Shown here piece after piece: positions 37,396-46,012 of a stretch of DNA of 64,000 bases (positions are counted from its first letter, which is position 1; each line of letters begins with the position of its first letter). The translations under genes were made by a program, and so were the position numbers. The stretch comes from Acidobacteriota bacterium (lineage in GTDB: Bacteria > Acidobacteriota > Terriglobia > Bryobacterales > Bryobacteraceae): NCBI GenBank assembly GCA_016185425.1, contig JACPNQ010000013.1, positions 48,518-112,517 on the forward strand. Direction: 5' to 3'. The notes below the pieces were generated by a model. It was given only the letters and a program-made list of their open reading frames with translations, made no database searches and was not told the origin of the DNA.

Positions 37396-38222
37396 AGCAA
37401 CGCCTCCCCCGCCAGGCACCGCTCCACGATCATCCCGATCGCCATCTCCCGCAAATCCCCCGCCGTATGCGCCGGCGGCTCAAACACACCCTCCCGCGCA
37501 TGTACCTGAAGCGCCAGCCGCAGCCACTGCGCTCCCTCCATCGTCTGGCACTTCCGCGCATGACGCTCCGCCGCCGCCAACCCCCGTTCCACCGCCTCCC
37601 CCCGCACACCCCGCAGCGCCAACAATGCCAGCCCCGTCGTCTCGGGATAGGACGCCGTATCATACCCCAGCGCTCGCGACGATCCATGGTTCCACCCGCC
37701 GTCCTTACACTGCCGCGCTAGCAAATAGTTCCGCGCATGATCCACCAACTCTCCCTCGCCGCCATACTTCCGCAGCGCCAGTATCGATACCGCCGACGGT
37801 ACTACCCACGGCGCCGTCCCCGGCACCCATGGCCAACCCTGTGTCACCGGCCCCTCCGCCGGCTTCTGTCCTAACATCCATCGCCGCACACGCTCCACAC
37901 GGTCCGGCAACTTCTCCGCGCCCGCGCGCACCGCCGCCATCGCGCGCCCATGCACGTCAACCCCTAGGAGCGCCGGCGGCAGCAACGCCGCCACCGCCGT
38001 CACCCAACACTTCTCACCAATCCCAGGCGCCGCCGCCCAACCACCCTCCGGCAGTTGTGATCCTCGCAGCCACGCCAATCCCTTTTCTATAACTCCTGGC
38101 TTCGCATCGCGCCCGTGCAGTGACAGTAAAGCCCACGCCGTCGTCTCCGTCCAGGATCGTCCGCCGGCCTGCGCTCCCCAGCCTCCGTCCGCGTTTTGCG
38201 CGTCCAGCAGTGCCGCAGCCAT
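37392..38222 (-). CDS. Prenyltransferase/squalene-cyclase-repeat protein
   Basis: ATG 38222, 5 bases after the microprotein stop, gives 276 residues; the frame is open upstream but overlaps the microprotein gene. It contains several alpha/alpha-toroid repeats with QxxDGGWG-type turns: NADGGWGAQAGG, LPEGGWAAAPG, CKDGGWNHGSS, and SYPETTGLALLAL. True squalene-hopene cyclases exceed 600 residues and carry DxDD, which is not seen, so enzymatic cyclisation is unlikely. There is no signal peptide from this start. It sits between the Tad export genes and the DUF362 gene with overlapping reading frames. Confidence 0.78.
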   Translation of the reverse strand: MAAALLDAQNADGGWGAQAGGRSWTETTAWALLSLHGRDAKPGVIEKGLAWLRGSQLPEGGWAAAPGIGEKCWVTAVAALLPPALLGVDVHGRAMAAVRAGAEKLPDRVERVRRWMLGQKPAEGPVTQGWPWVPGTAPWVVPSAVSILALRKYGGEGELVDHARNYLLARQCKDGGWNHGSSRALGYDTASYPETTGLALLALRGVRGEAVERGLAAAERHARKCQTMEGAQWLRLALQVHAREGVFEPPAHTAGDLREMAIGMIVERCLAGEALL

Positions 38223-38227
38223 CCCGC

Positions 38228-38326
38228 TTATTTCAGGATGTTCCGCTTCTTCCGCCGCATCACCAGCAGAATCAGTATCGCGCCCGCTGCCAGCCAAAGT
38301 ACCACCGCAAGCGATGAGTTATCCAT
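38228..38326 (-). CDS. 32-residue single-pass membrane microprotein
   Basis: An ATG at 38326 with AAGGAGAAG upstream (strong ribosome binding site) opens a 32-codon gene ending in TAA at 38230-38228. It reads MDNSSLAVVLWLAAGAILIL, then LVMRRKKRNILK: one hydrophobic helix of about 18 residues followed by a Lys/Arg-rich tail, consistent with an inner-membrane protein with its C-terminus inside. It starts 27 bases after the TadC stop and ends 5 bases before the toroid gene. The strong ribosome binding site, tight spacing and positive-inside pattern support a real gene. A role as small subunit of the Tad platform or of the downstream proteins is a guess. Confidence 0.68.
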   Translation of the reverse strand: MDNSSLAVVLWLAAGAILILLVMRRKKRNILK

Positions 38327-38353
38327 GGTTCTTCTCCTTGTTTTTTTTCACTG

Positions 38354-39286
38354 CTAAATCCGGAACTGCCGCATCATCGGGAACAGATGCTTGAACACCT
38401 GTAACATGCCCGGCCCCGCCGCCACAACAAGCATCGACGGAAGGATCAGGAAGAAAATAGGAAATACTAGCTTAACGCCAACTTTGCCCGCGCGCTCCTC
38501 CGCCTCCTGCCTTCTCCTCACCCGCATAAAATCCGAGTGCGTCCGCAGCCCGTCCGCCATGCTCGTGCCGAACCGGTCCGTCTGCACCATAATCGCCACC
38601 AGCTTCCGGATCTCGCTCTCCCCCGTCCGGTCCGCCAGGTTCCGCAGCGCGTCTGCCCGCCGCTTGCCCGCTCGCATCTCCAGGTTCACCAGCCCCAGCT
38701 CTTCCGCCAGTTCCTTATGCGTCAACCGCAGCTCCCGGCTCACATTCATAATCGCCTGGTCCAGCCCCAGTCCGCTCTCCACGCAAACCACCATCAGGTC
38801 CAGCGCGTCCGGCAGCGATAGCCGCAGCTCCTCCTGCCGCATCACAATCATCCGCTCCAGCGCCAACCCCGGCAAATAGAATCCCAACACCGCCGAGAAC
38901 AGAATCGGCGCAATCTTCAACGCAGGAATCGTAATCAGCGTCACCGCCCCCACAATCGCCGCCATAACCAACCCCACCGCAAACAACACCCGCAACCCCG
39001 CATAAATCGTCACGGCACCGTCGTTCCGGTACCCCGCCGCGATCAGCAGCCGCCGCGTCATCGTCACTTCGTCTGGCGATACCGGCACCTGTTCGCCCAC
39101 CACCCGGATAATCCGGATCAGCGTCGATTCCTGCCCTTCCCCCTCCAGTGACGACGTCGTCACAAGCGGCCGCCCCAGCTCCGTATACGCCTGCCCGGCG
39201 CGCGCATAGCGCGCATACCCGTACCAACTGATCGCCGCCATCAGCACCAGAAAGAACAGGACCGGAATGACAATCTGAAGTTCCAT
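38354..39286 (-). CDS. tadC: Tad pilus inner-membrane platform protein TadC
   Basis: A 310-residue protein with an N-terminal membrane helix, paired helices near residues 100-145 and a C-terminal segment (VFPIFFLILPSMLVVAAGPG). The GspF-type core is DALDLMVVCVESGLGLDQAI, with GLVNLEMRAGKRRADALRNL and TDRFGTSMADGLRTHSD. TadB and TadC are short GspF-like proteins forming the platform that couples the ATPase to pilin extraction. It follows TadB by 4 bases. Confidence 0.92.
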   Translation of the reverse strand: MELQIVIPVLFFLVLMAAISWYGYARYARAGQAYTELGRPLVTTSSLEGEGQESTLIRIIRVVGEQVPVSPDEVTMTRRLLIAAGYRNDGAVTIYAGLRVLFAVGLVMAAIVGAVTLITIPALKIAPILFSAVLGFYLPGLALERMIVMRQEELRLSLPDALDLMVVCVESGLGLDQAIMNVSRELRLTHKELAEELGLVNLEMRAGKRRADALRNLADRTGESEIRKLVAIMVQTDRFGTSMADGLRTHSDFMRVRRRQEAEERAGKVGVKLVFPIFFLILPSMLVVAAGPGMLQVFKHLFPMMRQFRI

Positions 39287-39290
39287 CTGC

Positions 39291-40268
39291 TTAGACCTTG
39301 ATATTAATAATCTTCCGGATAAAGTAGAAGCCCAGGATTTGCCCCACCAGCGCCCCCAGAATCATCCACTGCCCCGTATCGTCGTCGGCCATACTCTGCA
39401 GGTAGTCCGGCGCAATGATAAACAACGCAATCACCAGCACTATCGGCAGCAGGATCAGCACCGTCGCCGTCAATCGCCCGTGCGCGCTCGCCGCCCGCAC
39501 CTGGCCCTTCAGCCGGAACCGCTCCCGGATCACGTACGAAAGCTTCGTCAGAATCTCGCCCAGGTTGCCGCCCGTCTCCCGCTGCAGCATCACCGACGAC
39601 ACAAAGAACCGCACATCCAGCAGCGGCACCCGCTGCGTCAGGTTATACAACGCCACCTCCAGCGGCGCGCCCAGGTTATGCTCATGAAACACCCTCGCGA
39701 ACTCCGGCCCCAGCGGTGCCGGCGACTCCTGGCTCAACATCTCCAGACTCATCGAAAACGCATGGCCCGCCCGTAACGACCGCGCCAGAAAATCCAGTGA
39801 CTCCGGGAACTGCTGCTCAAACTCATCCATCCGCTGGCTTCGCTTAAACAAAATCCAAAACCACGGCAGCCACCCTAGCCCCAGCCCCAGCCCGATCATG
39901 CTCGCCCACCGGAACACCAGCACCGGAAACACATAACCCAGAAGCACTCCCAATACGCCCAGCGTCGCCATCGCCACCACAACCGCCGCCGCGTTCCACC
40001 CCAGCGCCGATTGCTCCACCTTTTCCTCAATCGTCTTGAATACGTCAAAATGCGCCAGAACCCCCGCCGGCGCATCCCACGGATTGTCCTGGCCCATCGC
40101 CCGCAGCACGCTCTCCGTCTGCGTCGATACCAGCTCTTCCTTCACTACCGCCACCGCCCCGGCCACTCGCTTCTTCTGCTGCACTTCCAGGAAGCGCAGC
40201 CCAACGCTCACCGCCACCGTCACAATCGCGAACATCACAAGGAAGATGACTATTACCCAGGCCGGCAT
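39291..40268 (-). CDS. tadB: Tad pilus inner-membrane platform protein TadB
   Basis: A 325-residue protein with an N-terminal helix (WVIVIFLVMFAIVTVAVSVG), a helical pair near residues 95-135, a GspF core (FPESLDFLARSLRAGHAFSM, RVPLLDVRFFVSSVMLQRET, GGNLGEILTKLSYVIRERF) and C-terminal helices. It is the usual partner of TadC. It starts 8 bases after the CpaF stop in the same transcription unit. The conserved order ATPase-TadB-TadC matches canonical tad loci. Confidence 0.93.
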   Translation of the reverse strand: MPAWVIVIFLVMFAIVTVAVSVGLRFLEVQQKKRVAGAVAVVKEELVSTQTESVLRAMGQDNPWDAPAGVLAHFDVFKTIEEKVEQSALGWNAAAVVVAMATLGVLGVLLGYVFPVLVFRWASMIGLGLGLGWLPWFWILFKRSQRMDEFEQQFPESLDFLARSLRAGHAFSMSLEMLSQESPAPLGPEFARVFHEHNLGAPLEVALYNLTQRVPLLDVRFFVSSVMLQRETGGNLGEILTKLSYVIRERFRLKGQVRAASAHGRLTATVLILLPIVLVIALFIIAPDYLQSMADDDTGQWMILGALVGQILGFYFIRKIINIKV

Positions 40269-40276
40269 CGTATCTC

Positions 40277-41641
40277 CTAAACGTTCACTTCCACCGTAGT
40301 CTGGAACAGCGTCGTCGAGAGGCTGATCCCGCTCGCCCGCAGCCGCTCGTCGAACTTCGGCCGCACTCCCGTCGGCCGGTACCGCCCCTTCACCCGGTAA
40401 TCCGCCGTCAGCCCCAGCCGCTCAAACACGAAAATGTCTTGCGTCGTGATCAGCTCGCCTTCCATCCCCACGCACTCCGTAATATGCGTCACCCGGCGCG
40501 TCCCATCGCTCATGCGCGAAAGCTGCACAAACAGGTCCACCGCCGAAGCCACCTGCTGCCGGATCGCCCGCACGCCCATATTCGCGTTCGCCATGCCCAC
40601 CATCACCTCCAGGCGCGATATCGCGTCCCTCGGCGAGTTCGCGTGAATCGTCGTCAACGATCCGTCATGGCCCGTGTTCATCGCCTGCAGCATATCCAGC
40701 GCTTCCTCGCCGCGCACCTCGCCCACCACAATCCGGTCCGGCCGCATACGCAAAGCATTGATCACAAGCTGCCGTTGCTTGATCGCTCCGCTCCCCTCCA
40801 TGTTCGGCGGCCGCGTCTCCATCCGCGCCACGTGGACTTGCTTCAATTGCAGTTCCGCCGTGTCTTCAATCGTCACCACCCGCTCGTCTTCCGGAATAAA
40901 CCCGGACAGGCAGTTCAGCAGCGTCGTCTTTCCCGCGCCCGTCCCGCCCGTCACAATAATGTTCAGCCGCGCCTGCACGCAGGACGACAAAAGCTCCATC
41001 ATCCCTTCCGTCATCGAAAGGTTCCGCACAAGCTGCTGCGCGTCCAGCGGCTTCCGCCCGAATCGCCGGATCGATAGCAGCGGCCCGTCCACCGCGATCG
41101 GCGCTATCACCGCATTCACGCGGCTCCCGTCCGGCAGCCGCGCGTCCACCATCGGCGACGATTCATCGATCCGCCGCCCCACCCGCGAAACCACTTTTTC
41201 AATAATCCGCAGCAGGTGCGCGTTGTCTTTGAACTCCACCGGCGTCCGCGATAGCTTCCCGGCCCGCTCGATATATACCAGCTTCGGCGTTGTCACCAGG
41301 ATGTCGGAAATGGTCGGATCCTGCAGCAGCGGCTCTAGCGGCCCCAGCCCGAAGACCTCATCGAGAACTTCCTCAATCACCCGGTCTTTTTCCGACAGCG
41401 TCAACGGCGTCCGTTCTTCGTCCACCAGCCGGCTCACCGCCGACCGTATCTCCGCCCGCACCCGCTCCGTCGCCAGTGTCGAGATCGCTTCCAGGTTGAT
41501 CCGGTCCAGCAGCTTCCGGTGCAGCGAGAACTTCAGCTCCTGGTACTCCTGCGTAGGCGTCGGCAGGTTCTTGTTCATCAACCGCGCGACCCACTGCCCG
41601 TCGCCGGGTCCCTGGGCCATCATCGGTGGCGGATTGCTCAT
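40277..41641 (-). CDS. cpaF: Tad pilus assembly ATPase CpaF/TadA
   Basis: A 454-residue secretion ATPase. The N-terminal helical domain (about residues 30-120) precedes the CpaF N1 region (LQDPTISDILVTTPKLVYIE). The ATPase core has Walker A TGGTGAGKTT near residue 225, an Asp box/Walker B region (RMRPDRIVVGEVRGEEALDM) and a His box (GHDGSLTTIHANSPRDAISR). It powers assembly, and in some species retraction, of Flp pili as a hexamer on the cytoplasmic face. Spacing to neighbours is 3 and 8 bases. Confidence 0.95.
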   Translation of the reverse strand: MSNPPPMMAQGPGDGQWVARLMNKNLPTPTQEYQELKFSLHRKLLDRINLEAISTLATERVRAEIRSAVSRLVDEERTPLTLSEKDRVIEEVLDEVFGLGPLEPLLQDPTISDILVTTPKLVYIERAGKLSRTPVEFKDNAHLLRIIEKVVSRVGRRIDESSPMVDARLPDGSRVNAVIAPIAVDGPLLSIRRFGRKPLDAQQLVRNLSMTEGMMELLSSCVQARLNIIVTGGTGAGKTTLLNCLSGFIPEDERVVTIEDTAELQLKQVHVARMETRPPNMEGSGAIKQRQLVINALRMRPDRIVVGEVRGEEALDMLQAMNTGHDGSLTTIHANSPRDAISRLEVMVGMANANMGVRAIRQQVASAVDLFVQLSRMSDGTRRVTHITECVGMEGELITTQDIFVFERLGLTADYRVKGRYRPTGVRPKFDERLRASGISLSTTLFQTTVEVNV

Positions 41642-41644
41642 CTC

Positions 41645-42805
41645 TTAACTCCCGAAAAACAAAAACTTCTTCTTCTGCTGCGTCTCCGGCACGCCGGCCA
41701 GCTTCCGCGCCATCCGCACGATCTGCTGGTACAGCCGTGAATCGGACATCAGCAGCTTGCCCTCCGGATAAGCTTCGTGCAGCGAAGTCGAATCGTCCCC
41801 CAGCACCGCCGTAATCGGAACGCCCAGCAGTTTCTCCACGTCTTCCGGTTCCAAATCGCGCTGGCTCGTCACCCGGTTGACCACCAGGCCGATCCGCTCT
41901 CTGGCGTACCCCGCGTCCAGCAGGCTCTCCACAATCTTCCGCGCGTGGTGCAGAGCCAGTACGTCCAGCGTCGTCACAATCAGCGTCTGGTCCAGTTCGC
42001 TCATCGCCGATAGCGCTCCCATCGTCAGAAACCGCCCCAGGTCCACCACCGTCGCGCCGTACACCGTCCGCGCAAACTGCAGCACGCCCGGCAGCCGGTC
42101 CACCGGCATCGCCTGCCGCTGCGCCGAAGCCGGCGGTGCCGTCAGCACGTCCAGCTTCACAATCCCGTTCGTCACCAGGGCCTTCCAATAACTCTCATCC
42201 AGCCGGTGCGCGTTCTGCATCGCCTGCATCACGCTGTAATTCGCCTTGCACTTCAGCAGGAACTCCACCATCCCGCCCTGCAAATCGAAGTCCGCCAGCA
42301 GCACCCGGTCGTCAATAAGAGAGGGCAGGGAAACAGCCGTATGGCACGCAATCGTCGTCGCTCCGCAGCCGCCCTTCGCGCCCAAAAAACCAAACGTCTT
42401 TCCGCTCCCCTTCGCCGGTGCCGATTCCATCTTTTGCCGTAGAATCTTCTCCAGCGCCGTCCGCATCGGCTTCTCCACCGGCGGATTGCAGTACTCCATC
42501 GCTCCCGCGCGGATCACCCGCAGAATCGTCTCCGCGTGCGCCTCGGTGTGAACGACAATCACCGACGGCGGCCGCGGCACCTTCCGGATCCGCTCCATCG
42601 TCTCCTCAATTGAGTCCCGTAGAATCCCCAGGTCCAGAATCACCACATCCGGACCCATCGCCTCCACCCGCTCGCAGAACTCGTTCCAGTCCGCAACGGA
42701 GGGCTCGTCCACCAGTATCCGTATAGGAAGCTCCGACAGAACTCGTTTTGTCCCGGCGGCCAGCGTTGCGTCGCTGACAACCAAAATTGCGGATATCGAA
42801 GTCAA
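41645..42805 (-). CDS. cpaE: Tad pilus localisation protein CpaE/TadZ (receiver-like plus MinD-like ATPase)
   Basis: A 386-residue protein. Residues 1-125 form a receiver-like domain (PDVVILDLGILRDSIEETME) without the complete acidic pocket of a true response regulator. From about residue 140 a MinD/ParA-like domain follows, with deviant Walker A GAKGGCGATTIA: the signature Lys is present, while Ala replaces the usual GKT lysine as in other CpaE/TadZ proteins. The family places the pilus machine at a cell pole or site. The C-terminus ends QKKKFLFFGS. Confidence 0.92.
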   Translation of the reverse strand: MTSISAILVVSDATLAAGTKRVLSELPIRILVDEPSVADWNEFCERVEAMGPDVVILDLGILRDSIEETMERIRKVPRPPSVIVVHTEAHAETILRVIRAGAMEYCNPPVEKPMRTALEKILRQKMESAPAKGSGKTFGFLGAKGGCGATTIACHTAVSLPSLIDDRVLLADFDLQGGMVEFLLKCKANYSVMQAMQNAHRLDESYWKALVTNGIVKLDVLTAPPASAQRQAMPVDRLPGVLQFARTVYGATVVDLGRFLTMGALSAMSELDQTLIVTTLDVLALHHARKIVESLLDAGYARERIGLVVNRVTSQRDLEPEDVEKLLGVPITAVLGDDSTSLHEAYPEGKLLMSDSRLYQQIVRMARKLAGVPETQQKKKFLFFGS

Positions 42806-42826
42806 ACTGCTACCCCTCCCGTTTCC

Positions 42827-44362
42827 TTACGGTTTTGCGGGCGCCGGAGCCGGTGCGGTCGGCGGGACCGGTACCTGCGCCTGCGGCACCGTTCCTATGG
42901 GTGCCGGTACCATCTGTACCGGCATAAATTGTATCGGAGCCGAGGTGGGAGAAACAGGCGTCGTCGCCGCCTTCTTCTCACTCTGCAGCAAATCCTCAAT
43001 ACGCATCGTCTTCGTCGCGCTCGTCACAGGCACAGGCCCCGTCTCGCTCATCCCCGGATGCCGCGGAATCGGCTTCAACTCGGGATCCAGCCACGGCTGC
43101 GGAAAATTCAACATCGGCGCCTTCTTGTCTGCCGGTTGCGGCCGGACGAATTCTGGCGTCACGATGACCAACAGCTCGGAATTGGACTTACTAATACTGC
43201 GCGTCCGGAACAACCGTCCGAAGAACGGAATATCGCCTAGTCCGGGAATCCGCGCAAGAGATTCGGTAGTTCTGTCGTCCAGCAAGCCCGCGATTGCAAA
43301 GCTCTGTCCCGGTTCCAATTCGATCTCAGTAGTGACTTTCCGTGACGCAATCCCAGGAATCGTAAAGCCCTGGAAGGTAAGTGCATTAGCATAGTCCAGA
43401 GAACTTACTTCCGGTGCAACCTGCAAGCGGATCGTTCCTCGCGGTGTAACCGTCGGTGTAAAAGTGATTCGAATTCCAAACTCTCGGAATTGAATAGTGA
43501 CTGCTCCCAACCCCCCGCCGCCGCCTTGCAGCGTTGGGAATGGAAATTCGCCGCCGGATAAGAATGCAGCCGTCTTGCCGTTGGAAGTCAGCACGTTTGG
43601 CTCGGCCAGTATCTGTAGGAGGCGCTTCCCCTGTAGCGCCTTAATCATTCCCCCCAGGTTCAAATCCGGTCGTAAAAGAAAGATATTCAGGGCGTCGGAT
43701 ACTGTAAGCGTCGCAGTACTGCCGCTCGCGGTTACGCGGCCTGATTGGAACTGGCCGGTAGAAGTGCTGCCAATTGTGTTCGTTGCGCCCATGCTGAACA
43801 GATTCGTGCCTAGTTCTGTGCTCACGCCCCGATCAACATCCGCAAATTTCACTTGCAACAGAATTTGCGCCTCCGTAGGCGGAATCTCTACATGGAGCAA
43901 ATTGATCGCGGCTCCAGCAGTTCGCACAATAGCCATTGCCCGTTCTGCGGTACTTATATCCTTTACCGTGCCGCGTACGAAATACGTGCCATTCTCCATG
44001 GTCACTTCCAGCGGCTGATCCTTAAGCTCCCGGTCGAGTTCCCGCTTGATCGCATCAAGGGTGTCCTGCCCTTTAGTATTGTTCGACAGAACATTGAGAT
44101 CGAAAAGCAATCGATTCCCGCCTTGCTGCCAAACGATGAGGCTCGTCTGACCCGGCGCCTTCCCATGAATAATCAATTCGCGCGGGCTCGTCACCAGCGC
44201 TTCAGCCATCCCTCCGTCCGCTAGCGAAACTCGCTGAATATTCACCGGACTGTCGACGACCAGCGACTTTCCGACCATGACGGACAACTCTTTCGCGCTC
44301 TGCCCAAGCGCGGGATAGGTAAGTATAGTGGCAATTAACCCCGCTAATAGTCGTAAGCTCAC
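42827..44362 (-). CDS. cpaC: Tad pilus outer-membrane secretin CpaC/RcpA
   Basis: A 511-residue protein with signal peptide MSLRLLAGLIATILTYPALG. It has an N-terminal pilus-secretin domain (KSLVVDSPVNIQRVSLADGG), a BON-like segment (EVTMENGTYFVRGTVKD) and the secretin core (LAEPNVLTSNGKTAAFLSGG, FGIRITFTPTV, LARIPGLGDIPFFGRLF, ELLVIVTPEFV). The last 100 residues are Pro/Ala/Val-rich. It forms the outer-membrane pore for Flp pili. Start and CpaB stop overlap by 4 bases. An outer membrane is consistent with the Oar receptors elsewhere. Confidence 0.94.
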   Translation of the reverse strand: MSLRLLAGLIATILTYPALGQSAKELSVMVGKSLVVDSPVNIQRVSLADGGMAEALVTSPRELIIHGKAPGQTSLIVWQQGGNRLLFDLNVLSNNTKGQDTLDAIKRELDRELKDQPLEVTMENGTYFVRGTVKDISTAERAMAIVRTAGAAINLLHVEIPPTEAQILLQVKFADVDRGVSTELGTNLFSMGATNTIGSTSTGQFQSGRVTASGSTATLTVSDALNIFLLRPDLNLGGMIKALQGKRLLQILAEPNVLTSNGKTAAFLSGGEFPFPTLQGGGGGLGAVTIQFREFGIRITFTPTVTPRGTIRLQVAPEVSSLDYANALTFQGFTIPGIASRKVTTEIELEPGQSFAIAGLLDDRTTESLARIPGLGDIPFFGRLFRTRSISKSNSELLVIVTPEFVRPQPADKKAPMLNFPQPWLDPELKPIPRHPGMSETGPVPVTSATKTMRIEDLLQSEKKAATTPVSPTSAPIQFMPVQMVPAPIGTVPQAQVPVPPTAPAPAPAKP

Positions 44363-45261
44363 TTCTTCTCCTCCGGATTGGCCTGGCCAGGGAACTTCAC
44401 TTCCCGCTTTTCGCGTCCAGTAATCACTTCAATTACTAAATTTGGCGGCGGCTCCACCTTTGCAGGCGCCGGTGCCGGCGGTGCAATCGGTGCCCGCTTC
44501 ACCACTGCCGTGTTCGCCGCCGGTGTCATGGGCTTCGCTGTGCCCATCGCGCCGGCGTAAATCTTCCCCATGCTCGTCCCGGAGGTGACAGCCTCTTCTT
44601 TGTCCATTGGGTTGCGCAGCACAAGCTGAATACGGGTATCGTTCGTCACCAGGCTCAATACCTCCGCCTGATCGGGTGTCACCAGCATGTTTACCACCTG
44701 CACCGGCTGTGGCTTTCCCTCCGCATCCTTCTGTATATTCTGCCCCGCCGAAAGCACTTCCAGGTTCTGCAGCAGTGTCTTCGCCATGTTGCCCGCCCCT
44801 GGCGGCGCGCCGGTTGGCGGAGTGCCGTTAATAATCAGGTCGACATGCATCCCCGGCACCACGAACCCCGCCACGCCCACGATATCGTTCACACGTACCG
44901 CCACTGCCCGCATCCCATGCGGAATCATCGCCGCCAGTCCGGCTCCCGCGCCTCGCATCGCCAAGCGGCTCCCCAGTACCGGCTCGCCGGTAAACATCTG
45001 TCCCGTAACCCCTCGGCCAATCGCCTCTTCCGCCTTCAATATCGCCTGCGGCGGCGGTGTCCCCGCCCACTCCACCGTCTTCAAATCCTCCGCCTTGATC
45101 AACGTCCCCTCCGGCAGGTCCCGCGCCGCGCCCACAAGTTGCACCGTGGCTACGGACTTCGTCGAATCAATCCGGCTCGAGATCACTTTGTACAAGCCGA
45201 AACTCGCCAGCGCCGAAATGGCGAATGCAAAAAGAATGACCGACAGAAATCGTTGATTCAT
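44359..45261 (-). CDS. cpaB: Tad pilus assembly protein CpaB/RcpC
   Basis: A 300-residue protein with one N-terminal membrane segment (LSVILFAFAISALASFGLYK), then an SAF-type domain (ARDLPEGTLIKAEDLKTVEW) and the RcpC/CpaB core (AVAVRVNDIVGVAGFVVPGM, HVDLIINGTPPT, LVTPDQAEVLSLVTNDTRIQ). The C-terminal third is Pro/Ala-rich. It is a periplasmic partner of the secretin. It is downstream of the pilin array and coupled to cpaC. Confidence 0.93.
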   Translation of the reverse strand: MNQRFLSVILFAFAISALASFGLYKVISSRIDSTKSVATVQLVGAARDLPEGTLIKAEDLKTVEWAGTPPPQAILKAEEAIGRGVTGQMFTGEPVLGSRLAMRGAGAGLAAMIPHGMRAVAVRVNDIVGVAGFVVPGMHVDLIINGTPPTGAPPGAGNMAKTLLQNLEVLSAGQNIQKDAEGKPQPVQVVNMLVTPDQAEVLSLVTNDTRIQLVLRNPMDKEEAVTSGTSMGKIYAGAMGTAKPMTPAANTAVVKRAPIAPPAPAPAKVEPPPNLVIEVITGREKREVKFPGQANPEEKK

Positions 45262-45299
45262 GGGATTACTTGTCCTTCAATTACCAGTCTCGGGGATCG

Positions 45300-45488
45300 C
45301 TAGCTCGAACTCTGGTTCGCATTCGCCAGCCGCGAATTCATGATAGACCACAATCCCTTCGTATCGCGGCTGATCCCGATGTACATCGCCGCCCCAGCCA
45401 GGCAAACGAACGACAGAATCAAGGTATACTCCACCAGGTCCTGCCCTGCTTCGCTCCCGCTAAACAACCTTCGTATACGCCTTATCAT
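45300..45488 (-). CDS. Flp-family pilin (divergent copy 6)
   Basis: A 62-residue prepilin with a basic leader MIRRIRRLFSGSEAG and the processing motif G/QDLVEY, where cleavage follows Gly and Glu is at +5. The hydrophobic helix YTLILSFVCLAGAAMYIGIS and a short polar tail follow. It is the most divergent of the six copies, with a different tail (RDTKGLWSIMNSRLAN). It lies 38 bases before cpaB. A minor pilin or a species-specific major pilin is possible. Confidence 0.88.
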   Translation of the reverse strand: MIRRIRRLFSGSEAGQDLVEYTLILSFVCLAGAAMYIGISRDTKGLWSIMNSRLANANQSSS

Positions 45489-45500
45489 AAGTATCTCTCT

Positions 45501-45695
45501 CTAAGAACCTGCAACGCTGCTTGCCGCGCTGACAGTTGTGCTGCTTGCCTTCCAAATCCCTTGGATATCATTGCCGGCGAGGACGAAAACGGCCAGGGCG
45601 ACCACAACCACAAACGCTAACAGCAGCGTATACTCCGTGATGTCTTGGCCCTGTCCGTTCGCCGCGGCGGCCCGCTGAAACAGTGTGCGCTCCAT
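45501..45695 (-). CDS. Flp-family pilin (divergent copy 5)
   Basis: A 64-residue prepilin with leader MERTLFQRAAAANGQG, motif G/QDITEY, helix YTLLLAFVVVVALAVFVLAG and tail NDIQGIWKASSTTVSAASS. It lacks the C-terminal SQACSASS shared by the four similar copies, so it has no Cys. Spacing to copy 6 is 12 bases, so the two are co-translated from one message. Confidence 0.88.
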   Translation of the reverse strand: MERTLFQRAAAANGQGQDITEYTLLLAFVVVVALAVFVLAGNDIQGIWKASSTTVSAASSVAGS

Positions 45696-45739
45696 GCCCT
45701 TTTGTCCCAGGCCGTCCCGGCCGCCGCTCCCGCGGTACC

Positions 45740-45931
45740 TTAGCTGGACGCGCTGCAGGCCTGGCTCAGCGTCGCGCTGCCCACAGTCCAGATTCCCTGA
45801 ATCGATCCGCCCGCGCTGATAAACAGCGCCGCCGAAGCCAGCACTACGAACGCCAGCAGCAGCGTGTACTCAATCAAATCCTGCCCTTGTTCCCGCCGGA
45901 CCAGGTTACGGACAATTGTCTTATTAATCAT
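45740..45931 (-). CDS. Flp-family pilin (array copy 4)
   Basis: A 63-residue prepilin starting at ATG 45931 (MINKTIVRNLVRREQG). The mature part begins QDLIEYTLLLAFVVLASAAL and differs from copies 1-3 mainly in the loop (GSIQGIWTVGSATLSQ). The C-terminus ASS is preceded by a single Cys (SQACSASS). It belongs to a run of four near-identical pilins at about 275-295-base intervals. Confidence 0.9.
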   Translation of the reverse strand: MINKTIVRNLVRREQGQDLIEYTLLLAFVVLASAALFISAGGSIQGIWTVGSATLSQACSASS

Positions 45932-45980
45932 TGCGTTCCTTTCAATTCGTCTAGTTGGTGAAATATGTGCCACGGAGAGC

Positions 45981-45994
45981 GGAGTCGCCGCTCC
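45981..45994 (-). repeat. Hairpin between pilin copies 3 and 4
   Basis: GGAGTCGCCGCTCC forms a short near-palindromic stem in the spacer upstream of copy 4. The flanking spacer sequence is repeated in the spacer upstream of copy 3 (see 46255-46268). It probably affects mRNA processing or partial termination in the array. Confidence 0.45.
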
Positions 45995-46012
45995 CCAGTG
46001 CATGAACGTTGC

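Noticed and set aside
37392..38222. Functional squalene-hopene cyclase
   Set aside because: Less than half the normal length and no DxDD catalytic motif; only the toroid repeats are present.
41373..42188. 271-codon minus frame over the CpaE/CpaF junction
   Set aside because: Gly/Asp/Arg-rich shadow frame; CpaE and CpaF motifs lie in other frames of the same strand.
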